DNA of 64,000 nt. It comes from Paenibacillus sp. GM2. GTDB lineage: Bacteria > Bacillota > Bacilli > Paenibacillales > Paenibacillaceae. The notes beneath the pieces were generated by a model that did no database searches, was not told the origin of the DNA, and saw only the letters and a program-made list of their open reading frames with translations. The translations under genes and the position numbers were made by a program. How positions within the stretch are numbered: position 1 is the stretch's first letter; the number at the start of each line of letters is the position of its first letter. This document shows positions 1-8,192 of the stretch, in pieces. The DNA is taken from NCBI RefSeq assembly GCF_900069005.2, contig NZ_LN831279.1, forward strand, positions 882,130 to 946,129. Reading direction: 5' to 3'.

Positions 1-302
1 TGGCTAGGAAAGTAGTCTTCTGTTTCAGAAATCGGTAAGGTATTTAGAAAGTCTGGATGATAACTAAATGACTGCGCAGAAGCGTTACGCTTTTCAATTA
101 TTTGTATCTTATCATTGTCGGACAAACAGAGAATGTCGGGTGCAGTAATCGCTATTGGTCGATCGTTGAGTATCCCGTTGATGCTGCCAGACGTAATAAA
201 GATTATAGTAAACCGCTCCGGATAGGGAAGGCCATTCAAATCCTCGGCGGCAACAAATTCAATATTTACTATCCTGTCTTTGTGGCGGTCAATTTGCGGC
301 AT
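1..302 (-). CDS. AraC-like regulator, N-terminal part (runs off window)
   Basis: An open frame on the minus strand starts at the ATG at 302-300 and stays open to the window edge, about 100 codons. A strong ribosome binding site (AGGAGAGG, 304-312) precedes the start. The protein begins MPQIDRHKDRIVN and contains a segment of the type FTIIFITSGSINGILNDRP followed by IAITAPDILCLSDND. This pattern resembles the cupin-like effector domain at the N-terminus of AraC-type regulators, where a beta-rich ligand pocket precedes the DNA-binding domain. The DNA-binding part would lie outside the window, so the family call is inference. It is transcribed divergently from the GAPDH gene over a 113-bp gap. 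Confidence 0.6.
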   Translation of the reverse strand, partial: MPQIDRHKDRIVNIEFVAAEDLNGLPYPERFTIIFITSGSINGILNDRPIAITAPDILCLSDNDKIQIIEKRNASAQSFSYHPDFLNTLPISETEDYFPS

Positions 303-415
303 GTTCCTCTCCTGATAATGACAAATAGTATAGTCAATCTCTTCACTTATAACAGTGTATCATAAAGATATGAAGGATATACTGTTAGCTGAGATAAAGA
401 AAGGTGGTTATTAAT

Positions 416-1417
416 ATGGCAATCAACATTGCAATAAATGGTTTTGGCAGAATTGGTAGGCTGGCCTTTAGGCAACTTTTTGGTACAGAAGGCTATCAGA
501 TTGTTGCTATCAATGACCTGACAAGTCCAAAGATGCTTGCGCATTTGCTAAAACACGACACAACGCAGCGAGATTATAATGAAAAGATTGGTTATAGGGA
601 TAACAGTTTGACCGTGAACGGCGTGGATATTCCGATTTATGCCGAAAGAGATCCCGGCCAACTTCCTTGGAAGGATTTGCAGGTTGATTTAGTTTTGGAG
701 TGTACAGGCTTTTTTGCATCAAAAAAAGCATCTACAGCTCATATTGAGGCAGGCGCAAAAAAAGTGGTCATCTCCACCGTTGCCGGAAAAGATATTCCTA
801 CTATTGTATTTGGTGTTAATGAACGCACGCTAACTAATGAGGACACCATAATTTCGGCCGCATCCTGCACAACGAACTGTCTGGCTCCAATGGTCTACTT
901 CCTTAACGAGCTTTCTCCGATTAAAAAAGGTTTTATGACGACGATACATGCTTATACAAACGACCAAAATACCCTTGATGGCCCTCATGCTAAAGGTGAC
1001 TTACGCCGTGCGCGTGCTGCGGCCGGCAACATCATTCCAACGTCAACCGGGGCAGCAAAAGCAATAGGGCTTGTCATCCCTTCTTTGGATGGCAAACTGG
1101 ATGGTGTATCACAACGGGTACCGGTTATGGCTGGCTCTCTGACAGAATTGACAGTAGTCGTGAAAGGATCCGTAACTGTGGAGCAGGTCAACGAGAAGAT
1201 GGAGCAATCCCAGTCGGAGCAATACGGATATACAGAGGAAGAGCTTGTTTCCTCTGATATTATTGGCATGACCTACGGCAGCTTGTTTGACGCCACACAA
1301 ACAAATGTAATGGAACTGGGAACAGATACTTTGGTAAAAATAGCAGCATGGTATGATAACGAAAACTCCTTTACTAGCCAAATGATCCGCACCGCCAAAT
1401 ATCTTGCTGAATTGTGA
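416..1417 (+). CDS. gap: glyceraldehyde-3-phosphate dehydrogenase
   Basis: Oxidises glyceraldehyde 3-phosphate to 1,3-bisphosphoglycerate with NAD(P) in the cytoplasm. The 333-residue protein has the N-terminal Rossmann motif INGFGRIGR and the catalytic cysteine in SAASCTTNC (about C151), followed by the usual substrate-binding segment. An Asp in IVAINDLT sits where NAD-preferring enzymes carry it, so NAD use is likely. I chose the ATG at 416 because AAAGGTGG at 401-407 is well placed; an upstream in-frame GTG at 404 would overlap that site. Unlike the usual glycolytic operon there is no cggR, pgk or tpiA beside it. It is a single-gene unit with its own terminator, so it may be a second, accessory copy. 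Confidence 0.95.
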   Translation: MAINIAINGFGRIGRLAFRQLFGTEGYQIVAINDLTSPKMLAHLLKHDTTQRDYNEKIGYRDNSLTVNGVDIPIYAERDPGQLPWKDLQVDLVLECTGFFASKKASTAHIEAGAKKVVISTVAGKDIPTIVFGVNERTLTNEDTIISAASCTTNCLAPMVYFLNELSPIKKGFMTTIHAYTNDQNTLDGPHAKGDLRRARAAAGNIIPTSTGAAKAIGLVIPSLDGKLDGVSQRVPVMAGSLTELTVVVKGSVTVEQVNEKMEQSQSEQYGYTEEELVSSDIIGMTYGSLFDATQTNVMELGTDTLVKIAAWYDNENSFTSQMIRTAKYLAEL

Positions 1418-1497
1418 TGGTAAGACGGTCATTTACCTTGATATTAGTTAAGCTGTCACCCGCTGTTTTTTATTTTCGACGAATGTCGAGATCTTAG

Positions 1498-1530
1498 AAA
1501 AAGTCCCCCGACTAAGCGGGGGACTTTCTT
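1498..1530 (+). terminator. intrinsic terminator after gap
   Basis: A GC-rich stem AGTCCCCCG / CGGGGGACT with a 6-nt loop is followed by TTTCTTCCTTTC. It ends the gap transcript. Confidence 0.85.
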
Positions 1531-1574
1531 CCTTTCTAACACCATCTCTGTCTTACTTTGCAAGCAGCTTATAG

Positions 1575-1736
1575 CTATGCCCTTGCCCAAGCTTCCCAGA
1601 TTATGCAGCCATCCTCTTCATATTCATGGCTTTGCTGGCTGCCATCTGCATCATTATAAAGGCTTAAACCTCCGCCAAACTTACTCTTGTCGTAATAGTC
1701 CGTACTCCACCGCTTGTGACATCTATCCAGGCGTTT
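1575..1736 (-). pseudogene. possible 3' gene relic
   Basis: A minus-strand frame reads protein-like sequence with segments YYDKSKFGGGLSLYND and HEYEEDGCIIWEAWARA, ending at a stop at 1577-1575. There is no start codon or ribosome binding site. The composition, rich in Tyr, Glu and Asp with few rare residues, looks like a true C-terminal fragment, but I do not recognise the family. It lies in the 437-bp gap between the gap terminator and the kinase relic; I see nothing else in that gap apart from the promoter region of the relic. Confidence 0.25.
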
Positions 1737-1855
1737 TTTGTGTGAAAAAATGGTTGGAAAAGGACGTGGAGCGAAATATATTTAAATTAACTTGAAGTAG
1801 TTCATATAAATTAAAATCAAATCGCTTACAAAAAGGGGAAGAGGGGTATTGAGCA

Positions 1856-2389
1856 ATGAAACGAATTCCGATGCTGCTTCAGCTGGCACTCATTCTGTTC
1901 GGCGTCATGGCGATTCCGTTGTCTATTCTGACCTGGTACAGCGGAGCACAGATCCTGCGGAATTCCGAACTTGAGATTGCGGAATCCGCACTCGCAAGGC
2001 TGAATGCGAACCGGAAACTGAATGAGAATGCACTGAATAATCTGGCACAGGATGCCGTAAGCTGTCTTCGACCCATATTTATGACCGAATCCGCAATTTC
2101 GATACCTATGCCGAGCTTGGAGAGAATTATGGCAACATGAGCAGCGCCCTTACGGTGCTGAATGAATTGGTGAACTTGAACCATAGAGTCGATGGCGTGT
2201 ACTCTACCTATTTTTATCTGGAGGGAGCGAACTACGTCATTTCCACGGACAAAGGAATTCCGACGCTGGACAGATATGAGCCGATCGATTGGATCGAGCA
2301 GGCGCTGATCGGAAAGATAGGGATAGGAGGTATTTGGTATCCCGGGTATTAAGCTCGGGGACGAATGTCATTTCGTATGTGCTGCCATT
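1856..2389 (+). pseudogene. sensor histidine kinase N-terminal relic (YesM type), frameshifted
   Basis: The first frame (ATG 1856, preceded by GGGGAAGAGGGG) encodes a membrane anchor of the type MLLQLALILFGVMAIPLSILTWYSG and the start of an extracellular sensor domain. Reading continues in a second frame (IYDRIRNFDTYAELG, VDGVYSTYFYLEG) after loss of one base near 2059-2061, where adding one A restores DAVKLSST. A second one-base loss near 2346-2348 moves the reading into a third frame (LSSGTNVISYVLPL). This is the membrane segment plus dCache-like sensor domain of a YesM-family kinase. The HAMP, histidine and ATPase parts are missing, so the gene is dead. Confidence 0.75.
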
Positions 2390-2449
2390 ATGCTGGTGCT
2401 GTTAGCGGATCGTATCGCCAAGAAGCTAGGTGAAGACGGACTGCTATGA
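2390..2449 (+). pseudogene. C-terminal relic of an unidentified protein
   Basis: Directly joined to the kinase relic is a frame of 19 codons reading MLVLLADRIAKKLGEDGLL and a stop. The hydrophobic-then-charged pattern looks like the end of a membrane protein. It is not in frame with the kinase relic, so this looks like a deletion junction near 2389. A second short protein-like stretch (ATDALTLGICEGMAAGALKG) follows at about 2550-2612 without a start codon. Nearby, AAGGAGGTGG (2501-2510) precedes a TTG at 2515 that opens only 29 codons; I do not call it a gene. Confidence 0.35.
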
Positions 2450-2684
2450 GAGATAGTTTTAAAAGTCAACTTTTGATCACGAAGTATTTAAATTCAAAGA
2501 AAGGAGGTGGGTTCTTGAAGTCTTCGGGCAATTTACTCACTGTGCATCGCAACAGACGCTTTGACACTTGGGATATGCGAAGGCATGGCTGCCGGAGCGC
2601 TTAAAGGTTAGGCGTCGGCGCTACAGTTCAACTTCTCTAGCTAGAGTAGGAATTTTCCGGTTATAATTTATGTTCATAATCTAA

Positions 2685-2711
2685 AAGCTGCGAACTTTCG
2701 CAGCTTCTTTT
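2685..2711 (+). terminator. intrinsic terminator
   Basis: A stem AAGCTGCGAA / TTCGCAGCTT with a very tight loop is followed by CTTTTC. No intact gene lies upstream of it, so it probably belonged to the lost gene whose 3' end is at 2449-2612. Confidence 0.7.
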
Positions 2712-2730
2712 CATTCATTATTCATAAATC

Positions 2731-3180
2731 ATGAACGAAGGAGAATCGAAATTGTTCAAAAATCCATTTAAAGTATTCAGAATCGACGTTGTTTTCTTTT
2801 TCGGATTTGCTTTAATCGTGACGATTCTCGTAGGAATCGTGGTTACGGTAAGCTATATTAACGGATCCAGAGATATAGCCGATAACACATCCTATTATCA
2901 ACAGAAGTTATTGATTGAGCTGCATAAAAAATTGAATACGAGTCCAGATACGGAAAAGCATATTTACTTGGAAAATACTCACCGTAATCCTCTGCCCGAC
3001 CAATTACTGGCTGAACGTCTGAAATGTAAATTTATGGATTATGGAATATTATGAGATAATGGGGAACGGCAGCTACTCCGGCGGTGTGAACGGGTGGCTC
3101 CATTACGTTCTAACCCCGGCTGCCTACTCAAACTTTCGAAGTAGTCCGGAGCGGCTGATCAACGGCTCCGGATCAAATCT
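2731..3180 (+). pseudogene. second sensor histidine kinase relic
   Basis: The first 107 codons encode a cytoplasmic start, one hydrophobic segment (VVFFFGFALIVTILVGIVVTVSY) and the start of an extracellular region (NTSYYQQKLLIELHKKLN), a layout known from YesM-like sensor kinases. Reading stops at 3054 and resumes in another frame (GNGSYSGGVNGWLHYVL) until a stop near 3180. No HAMP or kinase domain follows; instead the converging GH2 gene begins at 3189. This sensor differs from the 1856 relic, so two kinases have decayed here. Family assignment rests on overall pattern only. Confidence 0.6.
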
Positions 3181-3188
3181 AGTTAAAG

Positions 3189-5633
3189 TCAACAAAGAGT
3201 TCCATCCCCCGGAATTCCAGAATACTGCACTTCTACCGCGTCAAATACATCAATTGCAATCGTCTTATCTTCAACTCCATCTGCGCTGATCGTGACCTGG
3301 ATAAGGCCTGCATTACGACCTACTCGTATGACAGCTAAAGCTCGCCCGTAATACGTTTGATGATTACCGGACACAAAGCCTTCCTCCGTGTAAGGATTGG
3401 CGGAGCCGATAGCAAGAAGCTGCCCGGCTCCGCTGACCTGCACGTGCACGGATCGATCGGTGGCGGGCAGAATTTCACCATGGCCGTCGGTAAGGTAAAT
3501 GTTCACATAGCACAGGTCCTGCCCATTGGCGCGAAGCACTGTTTTTTCAGGATCAAGAGTCAGTTTGATGTCTTTCCCGCCCGTTCTCAAGTGATTTTTG
3601 CCCAGTTCTTTCCCGTTAGCGTCATAATTCACGGCCACCAATTCACCAGGCAGGTACTTCGTTTTGAACAACGCGGCACCTTCCTTTATCGGCTTCTTTC
3701 CAAGCGATTTGCCGTTCAGCAGCAGTTCCACGGTCTTAGCTCTGGAATAAACGACGATTTTGGCCGGAGAACCTTCATAGCCATGCCAGGACCAGCTGTG
3801 CACCGCATCGGACTTGCGCCACATCGAACGGATGACTTTCTCCTTAGCATGAGTAACCGGTTCAACCCCGATATAAGGGTTATTACCAATCGTTCCCCAC
3901 GCAACGCGGTTCAACCACACCTCCGGCCGGAACCAGCCGCAAATATCGATGACACCGGCATCTGCTAAAAGATAGGGGTACTTCTTCAACAGCCAACCGC
4001 TTGGACTGCGACTGGAATAAGCGATCGCACCAATGCCAGCCTCGCCTAGATAATCCCAGCCGACCCACATGAAATCGCCAATGATATACTTATTGTTCAT
4101 GGTGGCGCGCCAGTTTTCCATAATATTGGGCGGACGTGTCTCGCTTCCTACGATGATCCGTTCTGGATGAAGCCGAGGTTCATTGGCGTAACGGATGGTG
4201 CCGTAATTATATCCGCAAATATCCAGATGAGAAAAGTGTTCGGCGGTAGCTTTATCACAATTTTTCTTTTTACTTTGTCTATCCATCATGCCGCCCATGA
4301 TGTTTATCAGGATATTGTAGAACTCGCTGGCTACCAGTTTGAACTTCTTTTTATCAGGCTTGGCAGGTCTCTTCTTGTCATCCACATCGACAACCTTGAA
4401 TACTCCGATTCCTTTCATTGCCATGTTTGCGAGCATTAAGTTGGTGCCGCAGGTAACCGGTCGTGAGTCGTCCAGTCTATGGCAAACCTCGGTCATCTCT
4501 TTGGTTAACTGGATGCCTCGCTCTTCCCATACTTCTCCGATTTCGTTACCAATCGAATACATGACCACCGACGGATGATTATAATCGCGCACAACCATGG
4601 CGCGCAGATCCTCCATATACCATTTGTCAAAGTCGGAAGCGTAATCGTTCTTTTGTTTGTGCACAACCCACACATCACTGAACTCATCCATCACATACAT
4701 GCCGACCTTGTCTGCGGCTTGCAGCAAGGCTCTTGAGCAAGGATTGTGACTGGACCGAATTGCATTAAAGCCGGCCTTTTTGAGCAGACGTACACGACGC
4801 TCTTCCGCATCGTCAAAAGCACAAGCACCCAGTATCCCATTGTCATGGTGGATACAAGCTCCCCGCAGTTTCGTTTCTTTTCCGTTGACCAAAAAACCGT
4901 CGGTGCTCCAGGAAAGCGTGCGGATGCCCACATCCACCCATTCCTCATCCACAATTCTGCCGTTATGCTCCAGCATAACTTTACATTGGTATAGCTCCGG
5001 CGTTTCATCAGACCATAGCTTCCCATCCGGGATGTCCATAACTGCACAATCACCATTTGCTCTTGTCATCAACTTGCCCTTGTAATAAACTTCGATGACA
5101 ACACCTCCTCCGCTGTGTTCTATTCGAACCTCAATCCGCGGTGGCTGGTGCGATAATGTCTTTACTTTTACCCCGTTAATGTGTATGTGGTGTTCATCTT
5201 TGACAATCAGGTTTACGGGTCGGTAAATTCCACTGCCGGTATACCACCTCCCATTGGGCGTGTCCTTATTGTCGGCAATTACAAGCACTTCATTTTCTTC
5301 ACCGTACCGGACATATTCAGTACAATCTACATAGAACGTTGTGTAACCGGAAGGCCGTTCCGCTGCCTGCTTGCCATTGATCAGGACAACCGCGTTCCTG
5401 TAAACGCCTTCAAATTCCAATGTCAGGCGCTTTCCCGCAAACTGATTGGGGATATTCCAAATTTTCTTATAGTAGTACTTGCTGCCCGGATAGAATCCGG
5501 AATTGTGCGCATTATCGCAATGGGGGTCGCGTTGTTCCCATATCATTGCGTCATGAGGCAAATCTACCTCTTTAACTTCGGTCTGACCCTCTTTCCAAAA
5601 CTGCCAATGATCATTGAAGCTCGTTCTCGCCAT
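3189..5633 (-). CDS. GH2 family beta-galactosidase-like glycosidase
   Basis: An 814-residue glycoside hydrolase family 2 protein. An N-terminal jelly-roll sugar-binding domain (about 1-145, with HNSGFYPGSKYYYKK and GRWYTGSGIYRP) is followed by an Ig-like domain (about 150-240) and a TIM barrel (about 245-560). The acid/base Glu is in SIGNE (E364) and the nucleophile Glu in VGSE (E498). DUF4982-like and Ig-like C-terminal domains follow. There is no signal peptide, so it acts in the cytoplasm on imported oligosaccharides. Beta-galactosidase is the commonest activity of this architecture; beta-glucuronidase or another exo-activity cannot be excluded. The ribosome binding site before the ATG at 5633 is weak. 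It is divergent from an AraC gene that probably controls it. Confidence 0.88.
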   Translation of the reverse strand: MARTSFNDHWQFWKEGQTEVKEVDLPHDAMIWEQRDPHCDNAHNSGFYPGSKYYYKKIWNIPNQFAGKRLTLEFEGVYRNAVVLINGKQAAERPSGYTTFYVDCTEYVRYGEENEVLVIADNKDTPNGRWYTGSGIYRPVNLIVKDEHHIHINGVKVKTLSHQPPRIEVRIEHSGGGVVIEVYYKGKLMTRANGDCAVMDIPDGKLWSDETPELYQCKVMLEHNGRIVDEEWVDVGIRTLSWSTDGFLVNGKETKLRGACIHHDNGILGACAFDDAEERRVRLLKKAGFNAIRSSHNPCSRALLQAADKVGMYVMDEFSDVWVVHKQKNDYASDFDKWYMEDLRAMVVRDYNHPSVVMYSIGNEIGEVWEERGIQLTKEMTEVCHRLDDSRPVTCGTNLMLANMAMKGIGVFKVVDVDDKKRPAKPDKKKFKLVASEFYNILINIMGGMMDRQSKKKNCDKATAEHFSHLDICGYNYGTIRYANEPRLHPERIIVGSETRPPNIMENWRATMNNKYIIGDFMWVGWDYLGEAGIGAIAYSSRSPSGWLLKKYPYLLADAGVIDICGWFRPEVWLNRVAWGTIGNNPYIGVEPVTHAKEKVIRSMWRKSDAVHSWSWHGYEGSPAKIVVYSRAKTVELLLNGKSLGKKPIKEGAALFKTKYLPGELVAVNYDANGKELGKNHLRTGGKDIKLTLDPEKTVLRANGQDLCYVNIYLTDGHGEILPATDRSVHVQVSGAGQLLAIGSANPYTEEGFVSGNHQTYYGRALAVIRVGRNAGLIQVTISADGVEDKTIAIDVFDAVEVQYSGIPGDGTLC

Positions 5634-5668
5634 TTTTACACCGCCGTTTCTAATTAGTATAAAAGGAA

Positions 5669-5683
5669 GTAGAGCGCTTTCAT
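5669..5683 (-). promoter_or_regulatory. cre-like site in the GH2 promoter
   Basis: The minus strand reads ATGAAAGCGCTCTAC, a near match to the catabolite-responsive element recognised by CcpA (WTGNAANCGNWNNCW, mismatches only in the last two positions). It lies between a plausible -35 (TTATGA) and -10 (TATACT) for the GH2 gene, where CcpA binding would repress. Inference from sequence only. Confidence 0.5.
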
Positions 5684-5759
5684 AACCTTAATTATTCCAT
5701 AGGTTATCTATTGATTATGGTAAAATACTTATATAATTGGTATGAAATCGAGGTGTCTT

Positions 5760-7001
5760 ATGAAAGAAGTTAATGAGCAGACCCGTTGGGTTGATTTATG
5801 CAAACAAATTCATATAAGCATGCAGCTTCCGGTTTATTATAGAATGGATGGAGCTTCTCACGGCGAATTGTTGTGGAGTTCTGAATATACTCATCCTTTG
5901 TTTTCCGGAGCGAATGAGTTGTTCAGTGCCGTGATCGCTCAGGATACGAATTTGAAGTACCCTATTGTTCGCGTTACCGACTTTCGGGAGCAGTTCATCA
6001 TTCTCCCGATCTATCGTGACGGAAGGCGGCAGGGGGGTGCTATCATTGGTCCTATGATCCAGGAACGCCCGGATAGCGATGTCCTTGCCAAGCTCATAAA
6101 CGATTACGGTGTATCCTTCCAAGAGAAGGCGCGTTGGAATAGGTATTGGCGCAGTCTCCCGGTCGTCAATAGGTTCAGACTGCTTCATATATGTGTACTG
6201 GCGCACTGGGTGATCAACCATGAAGCTTTGGATGTCAAGGACATATTCGAATCCAGTTTGCAGTATGATCTGCCGAACTGGCCCAAGGACTATGTGGAAA
6301 AGGAGCTTGCAGATCGACGGGAGTTTTCGCTTTCCCATATGGGGGTGGATAAAGAGAAGAGTCTTCTCGACTTGATTCGACGAGGGGAAAGGTCCGAGCT
6401 ATTGCAATTGCTTGCCGAAACGACATACGAAGAAGCCGGAGTTCTTGCTAAGCGGAGTCAGCTCCGGAACTTGAAGAACTTGGCTATTGGAGCCATTACG
6501 CTTAGCGTGCGGGCTGCGATTGAAGGAGGTGTGTTCGAGGAGAGGGCATACACATTGGGAGATTTGCGTATTCAGCAAATCGAGGAACTAAACGAAGCGA
6601 AAGCCGTGGAAGCGGCCATGATCCAAACGATGCTTGACCTTGCCGACCTTGCAGGACAAAGCCGTAAAGTAAGCTTTTCCAAACCGATTCGCAACTGCAG
6701 GGAATACATTTATAATCACCTGTTTGAAAGCTTTTCAACGCAGCAACTGTCTGAGATAACCGGACTGAATGCCGACTACTTGTCCCAATTGTTCAAGAGA
6801 GAAACCGGCATGACCTTGACGAACTATATTCAGAAAGAACGGATTGGAGAAGCTAAGAAACTGCTCGATTCTACCGGCGAGACGATCTCGGCGATTGGGT
6901 CGCGACTAAGTTTTTACGATCAGGCTCATTTCCTCAAAGTGTTTAAGAAACATGTAGGCATGACACCCAAGCAATATCGAAATAGGCATTCCAATAAATA
7001 G
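5760..7001 (+). CDS. AraC family transcriptional regulator
   Basis: The C-terminal 100 residues form a double helix-turn-helix AraC domain (STQQLSEITGLNADYLSQLFK and ETISAIGSRLSFYDQAHFLKVFK, ending VGMTPKQYRNRH). The first 300 residues are a sensor region without membrane segments that I cannot assign; a segment near 90-110 (FIILPIYRDGRRQGGAIIGPM) looks like a PAS/GAF-type sheet. I placed the start at the ATG at 5760 because GAGGTG (5749-5754) is correctly spaced for it and would be inside the gene if the ATG at 5742 were used. It is divergent from the GH2 gene and is its likely regulator. Confidence 0.88.
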   Translation: MKEVNEQTRWVDLCKQIHISMQLPVYYRMDGASHGELLWSSEYTHPLFSGANELFSAVIAQDTNLKYPIVRVTDFREQFIILPIYRDGRRQGGAIIGPMIQERPDSDVLAKLINDYGVSFQEKARWNRYWRSLPVVNRFRLLHICVLAHWVINHEALDVKDIFESSLQYDLPNWPKDYVEKELADRREFSLSHMGVDKEKSLLDLIRRGERSELLQLLAETTYEEAGVLAKRSQLRNLKNLAIGAITLSVRAAIEGGVFEERAYTLGDLRIQQIEELNEAKAVEAAMIQTMLDLADLAGQSRKVSFSKPIRNCREYIYNHLFESFSTQQLSEITGLNADYLSQLFKRETGMTLTNYIQKERIGEAKKLLDSTGETISAIGSRLSFYDQAHFLKVFKKHVGMTPKQYRNRHSNK

Positions 7002-7700
7002 AGGTGGGAAGGGCTGCGGCTCGCCTTTCCATTGGGCCATTTCATCCGAGGGTGGATAATGCAAAACCATATAAATCATTGGATATTAGGCACGTGGAGA
7101 TCATTTGAATGGAAAATTGAATAGTTTTTCTTAAACGGCTCCAAATTAGGGTATAAATTAAAAAGCAATTTACTATTGTGAGTGGCGAAGTGCGTCCGTA
7201 AAATTCCCTTTCTTTTATAGGGAGAATCCGGGCGTTTTTTATTTGAATATAGGTGCTGTTGGCGTCGAAATCCTATATAAATAACCAATAAGGGGGGCCG
7301 CCACGTCGAGCGTAGGACAACAATTATTGAGACTACACCGAGGATGCGGTCGAACACCTTCTGCTGATCGAAAGACTTCAGGCAGCCTCGAACCCGGACT
7401 GTCTGGCAATTTCAGACCGGGCTTATTAATAATCAGCTGCTTGCTGCGGTTGAAAGGGTCTGAGGTGAAGGAGATTTGTTTAAAAAAAGTAGACTGCATA
7501 AAAACGTCCTAAGCAGCCTCTATGGTAATTCCACCGTACTGAGGTTGTTTAATTTTGTCTGAAAAAGCTGTCATAATAATAAAACCAACTGTTCTAAATC
7601 TGAGATCATTTGGCCAGCTTGCCTGCTGACCTACCTGATTCTAGATGATCGCTTGTTCCGTATAGAATGCTGTGATTGTGGATTTGCGGTCAATTGCATA
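7002..7700. other. intergenic stretch with decayed DNA
   Basis: About 700 bp without a supportable gene. A near-palindrome lies around 7394-7422 (CCCGG-ACTG ... TCAG-ACCGGG), and a terminator-like hairpin at 7515-7553 has stems CAGCCTC and GAGGTTG enclosing GGT/ACC, followed by TTTAATTTT. The open frames here are short and have no ribosome binding sites. Together with the adjoining helicase relic this looks like remains of a mobile element, but no transposase sequence can be read. Confidence 0.3.
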
Positions 7701-7711
7701 TTCATTTTCGT

Positions 7712-8071
7712 CTAGCAATTGTTTTTACTCTGTATATTCCTTTTACTAGCCGACAGCTTGGGATGAAACGCATTCGCCAGGCTGCCCCAGCCGACATAGC
7801 TTGCTAATACTTGTTGTTCCTCGGGTGTGGCTTGCCGCTGCCCGGTATCCAAGTGCTTGAGCAGCCGAATCGCTTCTACATTGCGTTTGTATTGATTTCT
7901 CGGCCCGGATACGTATACGTATGGAGAACGCGACGGATCAAAACGATGGTTGGATGCAGGGGAGACGGCGATAACAGAAGCTGGCGCGTCATAGTCAGCA
8001 ACGGAACCGGAAACGCTTTGCGATATATTGATGCTGCCGGTGATTAAAGATGATTGCGAACGATTCCCGGC
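7712..8071 (-). pseudogene. relic of a mobile-element helicase/DNA methylase
   Basis: A minus-strand frame of about 120 codons, without a start codon, reads GPRNQYKRNVEAIRLLKHLD, then RQATPEEQQVLASYVGWGSLANAF, then a stop at 7714-7712. This block (G-P..K...N..AI..LK......R.AT..EQ..LA.YVGWGGLA.AF) is the hallmark N-terminal part of the very large SNF2-helicase/N6-adenine-methylase proteins carried by integrative conjugative elements and some phages of Firmicutes. The intact proteins exceed 1500 residues; only this piece survives. It is direct evidence that a conjugative or phage-like element once occupied this location. Confidence 0.75.
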
Positions 8072-8192
8072 TTATTTCCTATGGTACAAATTAAGCTGAT
8101 AGAACTATTACCCAGGAAGGTAGCTTATACGATAAATAAAAATAACACCTTTGGGATGTTAATATATTGCAAACGACAAGGGAGAAGAATTA

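Noticed and set aside
102..365. Plus-strand frame of 87 codons near the left edge
   Set aside because: It is antisense to a better minus-strand gene with a strong ribosome binding site and AraC-like sequence; it has no site of its own.
7239..7499. Minus-strand frame of 86 codons
   Set aside because: Cys/Pro-rich chance composition, no start signal, no recognisable motif.
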